In this document: positions 1 through 4,861 of the stretch, one piece after another | How positions within the stretch are numbered: the first letter of the stretch is position 1 | Layout of the letters: every line of letters begins with the position of its first letter | Source of the DNA: Actinomycetes bacterium | Lineage (GTDB): Bacteria > Actinomycetota > Actinomycetes > Propionibacteriales > Propionibacteriaceae | Length of the DNA: 5,484 bases | NCBI GenBank assembly: GCA_023387135.1 | Contig: JAEWIK010000158.1 | Span: forward strand, 1-5,484 | Reading direction: 5' to 3' | Notes under the pieces: model-generated | Databases searched by the model: none | The model's input: the letters and a program-made list of their open reading frames with translations, nothing else | What the model was told of the DNA's origin: nothing | Made by a program: the position numbers and the translations under genes

Positions 1-188
1 AGGAGGATGACCGTGCCTACTTCGTCCGCCTCAACGGCTCTGGGAACGTGATCTATCAGGGCTTGAGCGCGCGTGCCTTGGCGCTTGCTCGGGCGGCCCT
101 TCAGGACCCCAGCTTCGACCTCGAAGCGGCCACGCGCGAGTACAACCGACGCAACTCTTCTGGCCGTGGGACGACCGCCAAGGATTGA
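1..188 (+). CDS. C-terminal fragment of an unidentified protein (5' end outside window)
   Basis: An open frame enters from the left edge (first full codon at base 3) and ends at a TGA at 186-188, giving about 61 C-terminal residues. The codons have mostly G or C in the third position, as in a real actinobacterial gene. The visible tail reads AYFVRLNGSGNVIYQGLSAR and then continues into an acidic/alanine-rich helix-like stretch and a polar, disordered-looking end (NSSGRGTTAKD). I recognise no domain, so no function is assigned. It lies on the same strand as the methyltransferase-like gene but about 270 bases upstream of it, so an operon with that gene is not evident. It could belong to the same accessory block or mark the end of the preceding module. 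Confidence 0.6.
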   Translation, partial: EDDRAYFVRLNGSGNVIYQGLSARALALARAALQDPSFDLEAATREYNRRNSSGRGTTAKD

Positions 189-320
189 CCATCCAAACAG
201 CTTGCCGCTCAGGTGATGGGGACCTCGGTGGGTGGCAGCGCTCGCTGGGTGTGATTCAAGACCAGCGCGCAACTTCAGCGCGTGGCGCAGGGCAACAAGA
301 TTGGGTTGACCGGGCGAAGT

Positions 321-336
321 GGGTCGGGAACGACCC
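321..336 (+). terminator. Short GC-rich hairpin with GGAA loop, possible terminator
   Basis: GGGTCG, then GGAA, then CGACCC forms a perfect six-base-pair stem closed by a GNRA-type tetraloop. It lies about 130 bases after the stop codon of the partial upstream gene and about 120 bases before the methyltransferase start. There is only TT after the stem and no U tract. Actinobacterial terminators often lack U tails, but a six-pair stem also arises by chance in GC-rich DNA, so this is a weak call. It could equally be a structure in the leader of the next transcript. Confidence 0.25.
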
Positions 337-444
337 TTCAGTCGCTGCGGGGGTGAGCCTCAGGCAGCGTCGCAGATCGCGGCACGCGCTCAGGCGCACT
401 GTCCGTATCGCGAGCGTTCTCAAGCCCACTCGCTCGAGCTTCGG

Positions 445-449
445 GGAGG
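445..449 (+). promoter_or_regulatory. Shine-Dalgarno site that sets the start of the methyltransferase-like gene
   Basis: GGAGG within TCGGGGAGGA sits eight bases before GTG 458. It is the only strong ribosome binding site in the first part of this open frame, so GTG 458 is preferred over TTG 185, which overlaps the stop of the previous gene and has no comparable site. Confidence 0.7.
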
Positions 450-457
450 ATTGTCAC

Positions 458-1684
458 GTGACCGAAGGCGCCTTGACGATCGCCACCTGGCAGCGCACGT
501 GCCTGGCAGCGTGGAGGTCCGACTCCGGTGACGCGTCTTCCCCAAGATCACAATACGCAGAGGGTGTCTCGCTCGGCTTGCACGACTTCCTCATGAATCA
601 TGTCGTCGGCCAAGAGGCTGCTGCCGCCGTGATCCATACGCTGCCGCGTGCCCTGTCGCAATGCGACTTGATGGACTTCGACACATGGGATGAGGGCATC
701 TCGTACCTTTGCTGGCACATGATCGATCGTTATCACCGCATTCAACACGTGCTTGACCTATTAGTGGCTCGCGGGCACTTACCGATTCGTCGGCGCCCAG
801 TGAGCCTGCTGGAAGTCGGATCCGGCCCCGCGCCGGCGACGTTCGCTGTTGCTGACTATTACGCCGCGCTGGACCTATGGTGCCAACAGACCCAGCAGCC
901 GTATACACCCGGGCCGGACATCGACCCGCGAACGCTTGACCGTGGCGCGATTTGGAGTCAGCTCATCCACCACCTATCGGAGTCCACACTGCAAAACGCG
1001 CCGCAATCCTCAGCGCATCGGGTTTTCGGCACGGACTACGCGGATCTGCGCGGCTACTCGCCATGGCAGGTCCACCACTCCGCGCGCGAGTCGCAAGCGC
1101 GAGCCCTTCAGAGCGATTGGGACGCTGACGATGTTTGGATGGACCTCGCCGCAGCAAGACGGGAAGTGGCACTTCTAGGCGGCGGCCCACCCTCAGGGTT
1201 CGATCTGATCGTTATCGCCAACTTCCTCACTAACAAGGAGATGGCTGAGTCCTTCGCTAGGGAAATCGAAGAGCTCGCAACGTCGTTGACTCCGGGCGGC
1301 ATTCTGATCTTCCTCGGGGGAACCGGAAAAGCGTACCCGGCTATCTGGGACCGAGTTGCGCGCGGCCGCCGTGTCGCGACGCTGAAACGGGTGCTCGATT
1401 TAGAAGAGGAAGCCCACAGCGAAAGCGTGGCTCACCAGAGGGTCGCCGACGCCATTCTTGGAAGCATCGGCTACCTCCGAGATCTTGCACCAGATGAGTA
1501 CGCACGAATTGCCGATCGCCTCCCGCCCGATGTGGTTGCCGGCGATCCCGCTGCGCTCGCGTTCCCGCGATACCGCATCATGGCGTTCAAGCGCGACGGC
1601 AACCGCGTGATCTCGCGACGAGAGGCCGAGCGGATCCGGACTCGCCGAAGGCGGGCGGGCGATGGGGAAGCTCAAGTCCAGTGA
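458..1684 (+). CDS. Class I SAM-dependent methyltransferase-like protein, family unknown
   Basis: This 408-residue protein starts at GTG 458 behind a good ribosome binding site. Seen directly: a glycine-rich motif I, LLEVGSGPAPAT, at residues 117-128, the usual SAM-binding loop; a motif IV-like strand, FDLIVIANFLT, at 248-258; and a strand after LTPGG (277-281) reading ILIFLGGTG. The order and strand pattern fit a Rossmann-fold methyltransferase. About 120 residues separate motif I from motif IV, far more than in a minimal enzyme, and may be a substrate-recognition insertion. Roughly 115 mostly helical residues precede motif I, and the arginine-rich C-terminus (RREAERIRTRRRR) could bind nucleic acid. 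There is no signal peptide or membrane segment, so it is probably cytoplasmic. The substrate is unknown; I do not see the (D/N)PP(Y/F) motif of DNA amino-methyltransferases or the cysteine motif of C5 enzymes. The AbiGi-like gene lies 111 bases downstream on the same strand, suggesting a shared transcript and possibly a defence role, which is inference. Confidence 0.72.
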   Translation: MTEGALTIATWQRTCLAAWRSDSGDASSPRSQYAEGVSLGLHDFLMNHVVGQEAAAAVIHTLPRALSQCDLMDFDTWDEGISYLCWHMIDRYHRIQHVLDLLVARGHLPIRRRPVSLLEVGSGPAPATFAVADYYAALDLWCQQTQQPYTPGPDIDPRTLDRGAIWSQLIHHLSESTLQNAPQSSAHRVFGTDYADLRGYSPWQVHHSARESQARALQSDWDADDVWMDLAAARREVALLGGGPPSGFDLIVIANFLTNKEMAESFAREIEELATSLTPGGILIFLGGTGKAYPAIWDRVARGRRVATLKRVLDLEEEAHSESVAHQRVADAILGSIGYLRDLAPDEYARIADRLPPDVVAGDPAALAFPRYRIMAFKRDGNRVISRREAERIRTRRRRAGDGEAQVQ

Positions 1685-1769
1685 GTGGGCGGACCAGCTC
1701 CCTTGTGCCGCACCTAGGACGGTCGATCGTGCGGAGTTGAGGCATGTAACGGGATCGCCGACAGTGTGA
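1662..1769 (+). CDS. Possible 35-residue overlapping ORF bridging the methyltransferase and AbiGi-like genes
   Basis: ATG 1662 opens a 35-codon frame beginning MGKLKSSEWADQLP. It overlaps the end of the methyltransferase frame by 23 bases and stops at TGA 1767-1769. If the AbiGi-like protein started at its upstream GTG 1766, the two would share the four bases GTGA, a common arrangement for translational coupling. Against it are the lack of a good ribosome binding site, the very short length and unremarkable codon use (for example GTA, AGG, CCT). The same frame stays open upstream of the ATG, so it could also be the true 3' end of the methyltransferase gene displaced by a frameshift. This is a low-confidence call. 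Confidence 0.2.
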   Translation: MGKLKSSEWADQLPCAAPRTVDRAELRHVTGSPTV

Positions 1770-1795
1770 GGTTCGTCGGTGGCGAGGCGCGACGC

Positions 1796-2716
1796 ATGAA
1801 ACGATTGGCCGTGGTTTCGATTCGAGACGAGGAGTTCGACTGGGTTGGCACGCCTCAGCACCCCGGCGCTGGAGACCTGTCCCGGTTCCTGATCCACCTG
1901 ACTCGCACCGAGGCAGACCTCGCGTCGATTGTGACTCAGGGAGTGATTGAGGCGCGCGGCGCGTATGGCGTCGCCAAGTCCAATCGGTTGCGCAGCGCCT
2001 GCCAGCGGGCTGTTTGCTTCACGGAAATGCCGCTTGCTGAACTGAAACGCATGGTGCCTCGGGGTCGACAGTACGGGATTGTGTTCTCGAAGGAGGAACT
2101 TCGCGCCCGCGAAGGCGCCCAACCAGTGTGGTACTTGAGCGATCCATCGCCGCAGTACGCAGCCATCCAAAGCCTTATGAACGCGAGCGACTCCAGCGAC
2201 GACCCCGTCTGGCGACTCACACCGTTCGTGGAGGGAGTGCGCGACCTTGGTGGTGGGCGACCAAATGACTGGCGTTGGGAACGTGAGTGGCGAATGGTGG
2301 GCAACTTCCGGTTCGACATCAATCAGGTCGCCGCGGTTCTGGTGCCTGCACCAACCGGTGACTTCGAACCGATCAGAGACATCACGTTCGGCGGTCTGTA
2401 TGTGACGCCGGACGGCGACTACTTCTGGACAGACAGTTTCGTCGATGCGACGGACGGCGCGATGGAGCTGTTGCTCGACCGGTTCCACTCGAACTGGACC
2501 ACGCCTGACGACGCGCTGCTTCCTCTTGATCGTGAGGCGGAGTGGGGCTATGCCGAGTTGGTTGAGATCTATGACAGCGAAGATGCGGTCTGCCAGGAGT
2601 TCGAGGAGTTCCCCTTTGAAGTGCAGGAGGCCTTGGCAAGGGCACTGACCAACGAGGGGGGCTTGTGGTGTCGAGTCAGCGACGTTCACAATCTTCGGGA
2701 CGACTCCGACCTGTGA
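1796..2716 (+). CDS. AbiGi-like putative abortive-infection protein, possible ADP-ribosyltransferase fold
   Basis: This protein has 306 residues if it starts at ATG 1796, which has GAGG eight bases upstream. GTG 1766 in the same frame is the alternative and would add ten residues. The N-terminal half resembles the AbiGi family (putative abortive phage resistance, PF10899) from memory of its pattern. It has FLIHLTR at 31-37 with His34, followed by a helix and TQGVIEARG; AVCFTEMPL at 72-80; YGIVFSKEEL at 93-102; VWYLSD at 111-116; and WEREWR at 161-166. The layout of an early His, a central Tyr-Gly strand and a late Glu-Arg-Glu-Trp-Arg motif recalls DarT-like ADP-ribosyltransferases, but I cannot prove that activity. 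The C-terminal ~100 residues are acidic and unassigned. No membrane segment is seen, so it is probably cytoplasmic. It follows the methyltransferase-like gene on the same strand. I see no AbiGii-type toxin, the usual partner of AbiGi in lactococcal AbiG, next to it. A DUF2971-type assignment is the main alternative. Confidence 0.65.
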   Translation: MKRLAVVSIRDEEFDWVGTPQHPGAGDLSRFLIHLTRTEADLASIVTQGVIEARGAYGVAKSNRLRSACQRAVCFTEMPLAELKRMVPRGRQYGIVFSKEELRAREGAQPVWYLSDPSPQYAAIQSLMNASDSSDDPVWRLTPFVEGVRDLGGGRPNDWRWEREWRMVGNFRFDINQVAAVLVPAPTGDFEPIRDITFGGLYVTPDGDYFWTDSFVDATDGAMELLLDRFHSNWTTPDDALLPLDREAEWGYAELVEIYDSEDAVCQEFEEFPFEVQEALARALTNEGGLWCRVSDVHNLRDDSDL

Positions 2717-2948
2717 GCCAACGCTTCGCTCTTGTCGGACGCTTACCGGGTTCCCGATCCTTGGCTACGCCCAATCCATATCCGGCGATGCATAGCGATA
2801 TCGCACCTTCCAGTTGCGCCCGATGCGGTTCGGATCAGGTATTTTGGCCCGTGATACCGCAGGGATCATTCTGGTTGGGTGCCGCAACGTGCGCTCACGC
2901 CGCACCCGGCGCGGTCGTTGACGCTGAGCCATGAATGCTCGAGATCCG
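2717..2948. other. Intergenic region between convergent genes
   Basis: This stretch separates the stops of the AbiGi-like gene and hepT. It contains a perfect 10-base palindrome, GCGATATCGC, at 2795-2804 and a GC-rich hairpin at 2898-2911. An open + frame from about 2668 to 2934 has a GAGGGGG sequence before its GTG, but its third codon positions are rich in A and T and the translation matches nothing I know, so I do not call a gene. I recognised no tRNA, attachment site or transposon end. Confidence 0.5.
2898..2911. terminator. GC-rich hairpin in the convergent gap, possible bidirectional terminator
   Basis: CGCCG, then CACC, then CGGCG forms a five-base-pair stem. GCTCA at 2893-2897 can pair with TGAGC at 2925-2929 as an outer stem around it. 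It sits between the two convergent stop codons, where termination from both sides is expected. There is no T tract on either strand, so the call rests on position and GC-rich pairing only. Confidence 0.3.
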
Positions 2949-3272
2949 CTACGACGAACCGAGTCGGTCCTGGATGCGGTCGATGATCTTCGGGATGTCC
3001 TGCGCAAGTGTCTGGCGAACGATGGTGGCGTCGACGAGTAGGTAGCCGTGGGCGATGCGGTTACGCATGCCCCACATGAGGGGCCAGTCGGCGCCGAACA
3101 GGCGATCGCGCACGTTCGGTTCGAGGGTAGCGAGGGCTTCGACGCCGGCAGACAGGCGCATGCAGATGGCATCGATCACGATTTGGTCGTCGAGGTCGTG
3201 TTCGGCGTAGGCCAGCACGATCTCGAAGTGGGCGAGGGCGTCGCGCAGGATCTCGTCGGGTTGCCGGCTCAC
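2949..3272 (-). CDS. hepT: HepT-like HEPN ribonuclease toxin
   Basis: This 107-residue, all-helical protein matches the HepT (formerly DUF86) family in length and motifs. HEPN toxins of this type are RNases whose active site lies at a dimer interface. The hallmark RX4HXY motif is intact as RNRIAHGY: Arg70, His75 and Tyr77. In the characterised MntA-HepT system of Shewanella oneidensis, this tyrosine is AMPylated by MntA, which silences the RNase. Here the GTG start at 3272 overlaps the mntA stop by four bases (GTGA), so translation is probably coupled and the toxin is made after its antitoxin. There is no strong ribosome binding site of its own, consistent with coupling. The gene appears complete, with an undamaged catalytic motif, so it is likely functional and may serve element maintenance or phage defence. 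Confidence 0.93.
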   Translation of the reverse strand: MSRQPDEILRDALAHFEIVLAYAEHDLDDQIVIDAICMRLSAGVEALATLEPNVRDRLFGADWPLMWGMRNRIAHGYLLVDATIVRQTLAQDIPKIIDRIQDRLGSS

Positions 3273-3739
3273 AGCGCGACCGCCTCGGTCAAGGCGCGGT
3301 CGCGGAACTCCGGACGCAGGACGCTGTCGGGTACCAGGTCGACCTTCGCATCGAGCAGGTCGCTGAGTTGCTGCTCGAGCGCGCCGAGCTGCATCAGGCT
3401 GAGTGGGGCCCCCATGGTGAACAGCAGATCGATGTCGGAGTCGTCGTGGTCCTGACCTGTCGCCACCGACCCGAACACCCGGACGTTGCTGCCGCCGGCG
3501 TTGGTGATGATCCGCCGGACCTCACCGGTGTGCTTGCGGAGGCGTCGGGCCAACGGAGAGGTGCCGTGGAAGTGCAGCAGCCGGGACACCTCGGGTTGGC
3601 TGCGTCCGATCTCGGACGCGATCTGGGTTTGGCTCATGCCGCTGGCCGCGGCTTGCCGGACGGCGCGGACGAGTTCGGCCCGCGCCTGAGCGACCGCATC
3701 ATCGGTGCGGTGCGCAACCTCGGCGAGACTCGTCGGCAC
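3269..3739 (-). CDS. mntA: MntA-type nucleotidyltransferase antitoxin with N-terminal helix-turn-helix
   Basis: This 156-residue protein pairs with HepT. Residues about 35-56 (GMSQTQIASEIGRSQPEVSR followed by LL) form a helix-turn-helix. Residues about 75-140 are a minimal nucleotidyltransferase domain with the perfect GSX10DXD signature: Gly90-Ser91, then Asp102 and Asp104, in VFGSVATGQ and SDIDLLF. Asp134 in KVDLV is the probable third metal ligand. In the known family this enzyme neutralises HepT by adding AMP to the toxin's RX4HXY tyrosine. The extra HTH is longer than the minimal MntA plan and suggests that the antitoxin also represses its own promoter. The GTG start at 3739 has no Shine-Dalgarno sequence, but a TATACT box ends seven bases upstream of it, which suggests a leaderless transcript. 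An inverted repeat overlaps that box. The stop overlaps the hepT start. Confidence 0.92.
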   Translation of the reverse strand: MPTSLAEVAHRTDDAVAQARAELVRAVRQAAASGMSQTQIASEIGRSQPEVSRLLHFHGTSPLARRLRKHTGEVRRIITNAGGSNVRVFGSVATGQDHDDSDIDLLFTMGAPLSLMQLGALEQQLSDLLDAKVDLVPDSVLRPEFRDRALTEAVAL

Positions 3740-3745
3740 GCGACC

Positions 3746-3751
3746 AGTATA
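3746..3751 (-). promoter_or_regulatory. Probable -10 box of a leaderless mntA-hepT promoter
   Basis: On the - strand the sequence reads TATACT, one mismatch from TATAAT, then GGTCGC and the GTG start of mntA. A transcript starting about seven bases after the box would begin on the G of the start codon. The absence of any ribosome binding site supports a leaderless mRNA, which is common in actinobacteria. A TTGACT lies further upstream (3774-3779), but its 22-base spacing is too long for a standard -35, so only the -10 is called. Confidence 0.6.
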
Positions 3752-3762
3752 GCAAGTGCTAT
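3749..3762. promoter_or_regulatory. 14-base inverted repeat, candidate MntA operator
   Basis: ATAGCA, then AG, then TGCTAT is a perfect six-base inverted repeat with a two-base centre. It overlaps the upstream half of the -10 box of mntA and is AT-rich compared with its surroundings. The position would let a bound HTH dimer block RNA polymerase. Because MntA here carries an HTH, autoregulation is the simplest reading, but binding is inferred. Confidence 0.5.
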
Positions 3763-3775
3763 GGCTGCCGCGGAG

Positions 3776-4567
3776 TCAATCGAGATCGATGATCGGGGCG
3801 CCCTCGGCGTCCACAAGCAGAGCCAGCTTCTTGAGTGGTTCGCCGTCCAACGCGAGCCCTTCGATCTGAACATCGCCGCGCGCTGTGGTGATCGATGAGG
3901 AGTAGCGGACGTGGTGATGCCCGTGGAACCAGCAAGTGGCTTCAACTCCATCGAGGACGCGGCGGACTCGCTCCTGATGTGCGTCCGCCCGGCGTTGCGC
4001 CGACACCGGCCACCAGCTGTTGCGTTCCCACGGATCGAGGTGCTGCTGATAGCGCCGCCCGAGGAACTCGGTGCCCATGGGGACGTCGTGTGCCACGACG
4101 ACATCAGCGGGGCCGGCGGCGATGATTGCGGCCACTTGCTTCTCGGTGACTTCTTCCTCGGGGAACCAGTCGACGCCCTCGGTTCGGAGGTGCTGGTCGA
4201 CCGACGGTGCGCCTCCGATCCCGAGCCAGCGACTCGTTCCCCACGTCCAGCGATGGCCGACCGGGATCTCGCGGATGTGCTCGGCGATCATCCGCAGTCC
4301 GTCGTCCCCGATCGGTCGTTCGGCGAGAGAGGTCCAGTCCTCGTGGTTGACGGGGATGAACCACAGGTCGAGCCCGAACGTGGACAACTTCGACTCAACC
4401 TCGTTCAGGTACCTCTGGCCGGCGGTTGCACGCGGCCAGAACCCGAAGTCGCCCAGCTGGAGGATCAGGTCTGCAGCGAGCGCTTGGGCGTGGTCGATCA
4501 CCTGGAGTGCAGCCAGCGTGTTCATGTGCAGGTCGCCCACCAGCAGGATGCGCTGCGGATCGGGCAC
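3776..4567 (-). CDS. Calcineurin-like metallophosphoesterase
   Basis: The protein has 263 residues from GTG 4567, chosen because GAGGAGGA lies just upstream; the frame is open for 18 more codons to 4621 without a better site. The metal-binding motifs of the superfamily occur in order: GDLH (Asp12, His14), LGDFG (Asp40), a variant NHED in place of GNH(E/D) with Asn74 and His75, VAHDVP (His160) and HGHHH (His217, His219). It should coordinate two metal ions and hydrolyse a phosphomonoester or phosphodiester. The substrate cannot be read from the sequence; protein, nucleotide or nucleic-acid phosphates are possible. There is no signal peptide, so it is cytoplasmic. It follows the excisionase-like gene by 34 bases on the same strand and probably shares its transcript, and it stops 36 bases before mntA. 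Its role in a mobile element is unknown; maintenance, defence or counter-defence are guesses. Confidence 0.88.
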   Translation of the reverse strand: MPDPQRILLVGDLHMNTLAALQVIDHAQALAADLILQLGDFGFWPRATAGQRYLNEVESKLSTFGLDLWFIPVNHEDWTSLAERPIGDDGLRMIAEHIREIPVGHRWTWGTSRWLGIGGAPSVDQHLRTEGVDWFPEEEVTEKQVAAIIAAGPADVVVAHDVPMGTEFLGRRYQQHLDPWERNSWWPVSAQRRADAHQERVRRVLDGVEATCWFHGHHHVRYSSSITTARGDVQIEGLALDGEPLKKLALLVDAEGAPIIDLD

Positions 4568-4571
4568 GGTT

Positions 4572-4579
4572 TCCTCCTC
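4572..4579 (-). promoter_or_regulatory. Ribosome binding site that sets the metallophosphoesterase start
   Basis: On the - strand GAGGAGGA stands five bases (counted from the GGAGG core) before GTG 4567. This is a near-ideal Shine-Dalgarno match. Starting here also places the first metal-binding strand, RILLVGDLH, at residue 6, as usual for this fold, instead of behind an unneeded extension. Confidence 0.7.
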
Positions 4580-4601
4580 GATCGAGCTGAGCCGAGCAAC
4601 G

Positions 4602-4835
4602 CTACTCGCGACCGCCGACAACTCCCAGCGAGCGCATCGACTGAACGGGACGGAACAGACGATCGAGATCCATCGAGTTCACCCGGATGATCCGCTTGCC
4701 CGAGCGCACGGCGGGCAGTGCCCCGTCGATGATGCGGTGGCGGATGTAGTCGCGCGACACGTGGTAGCGCGCCGCGGCCTCCGCGATCGTCAGGAACTCG
4801 GACGGCCGATCGCTAGGCCTGGGCTGTGCGGTCAT
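4602..4835 (-). CDS. Excisionase-type helix-turn-helix DNA-binding protein
   Basis: This small protein (77 residues) has a single domain of the HTH_17/excisionase family (winged helix related to MerR) at residues about 14-61. FLTIAEAAARYHVSRDYIRH contains the HTH, and the wing follows with GALPAVRSGKRIIRV and the typical ending MDLDRLF. Such proteins bind short DNA repeats. In actinobacterial integrative elements they commonly lie beside an integrase gene and assist excision, but many relatives are only annotated regulators. The ATG at 4835 has GGAGG seven bases upstream. It starts 26 bases after the relaxase stop, so the two are very likely cotranscribed. No integrase follows in this window, so excisionase is the family label and not a demonstrated role; it may instead regulate transfer genes. 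Confidence 0.85.
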   Translation of the reverse strand: MTAQPRPSDRPSEFLTIAEAAARYHVSRDYIRHRIIDGALPAVRSGKRIIRVNSMDLDRLFRPVQSMRSLGVVGGRE

Positions 4836-4861
4836 AGGTGGTCCTCCTCGTGTCGGTGGGG

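Larger units (their letters stand above)
189..457 (+). other. Gap without a convincing gene, probable 5' region of the methyltransferase gene
   Basis: An open frame starting at TTG 185 runs through this stretch into the methyltransferase-like gene. The translation before base 458 is arginine-rich, low in hydrophobic patterning and unlike a folded domain, and there is a much better start at 458. I therefore read it as untranslated. It contains a short GC-rich hairpin at 321-336 and an 8-base palindrome (GCTCGAGC) at 432-439 just before the ribosome binding site. I see no clear -35/-10 pair, although a promoter for the downstream pair should lie here if it is not read from the left. Confidence 0.5.

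Noticed and set aside
185..457. N-terminal extension of the methyltransferase-like protein from TTG 185
   Set aside because: The extra 91 residues are arginine-rich and do not look like a domain. TTG 185 overlaps the previous stop without a good ribosome binding site, while GTG 458 has GGAGG at ideal spacing.
1400..2689. 429-codon open frame on the - strand opposite the AbiGi-like gene
   Set aside because: It is antisense to two genes that have recognisable motifs. Its translation shows no domain, and long antisense frames are common in GC-rich DNA.
2747..2765. GGGTTCCCGATCC resembles the T-arm of a tRNA or an attachment-site core
   Set aside because: The flanks do not pair into a T stem, and no anticodon or acceptor stem is found nearby on either strand.
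2668..2934. Possible 88-residue gene after the AbiGi-like gene, with a GAGGGGG site before GTG and a CARC motif
   Set aside because: Third codon positions are rich in A/T unlike the neighbouring genes, there is no second cysteine pair for a zinc site, and no family is recognised.
3774..3779. TTGACT as the -35 box of the mntA promoter
   Set aside because: The spacing to the TATACT box is 22 bases, too long for a normal sigma-70-type promoter, and it overlaps the phosphoesterase stop codon.
4568..4621. 18-residue N-terminal extension of the metallophosphoesterase from 4621
   Set aside because: It would run across the ribosome binding site and overlap the end of the excisionase-like gene. GTG 4567 is better placed for both the site and the fold.
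4572..4850. Identical CGAGGAGGA sequences before the phosphoesterase and excisionase-like starts as a possible repeat
   Set aside because: Both are simply strong Shine-Dalgarno sequences, and the match does not extend beyond them.
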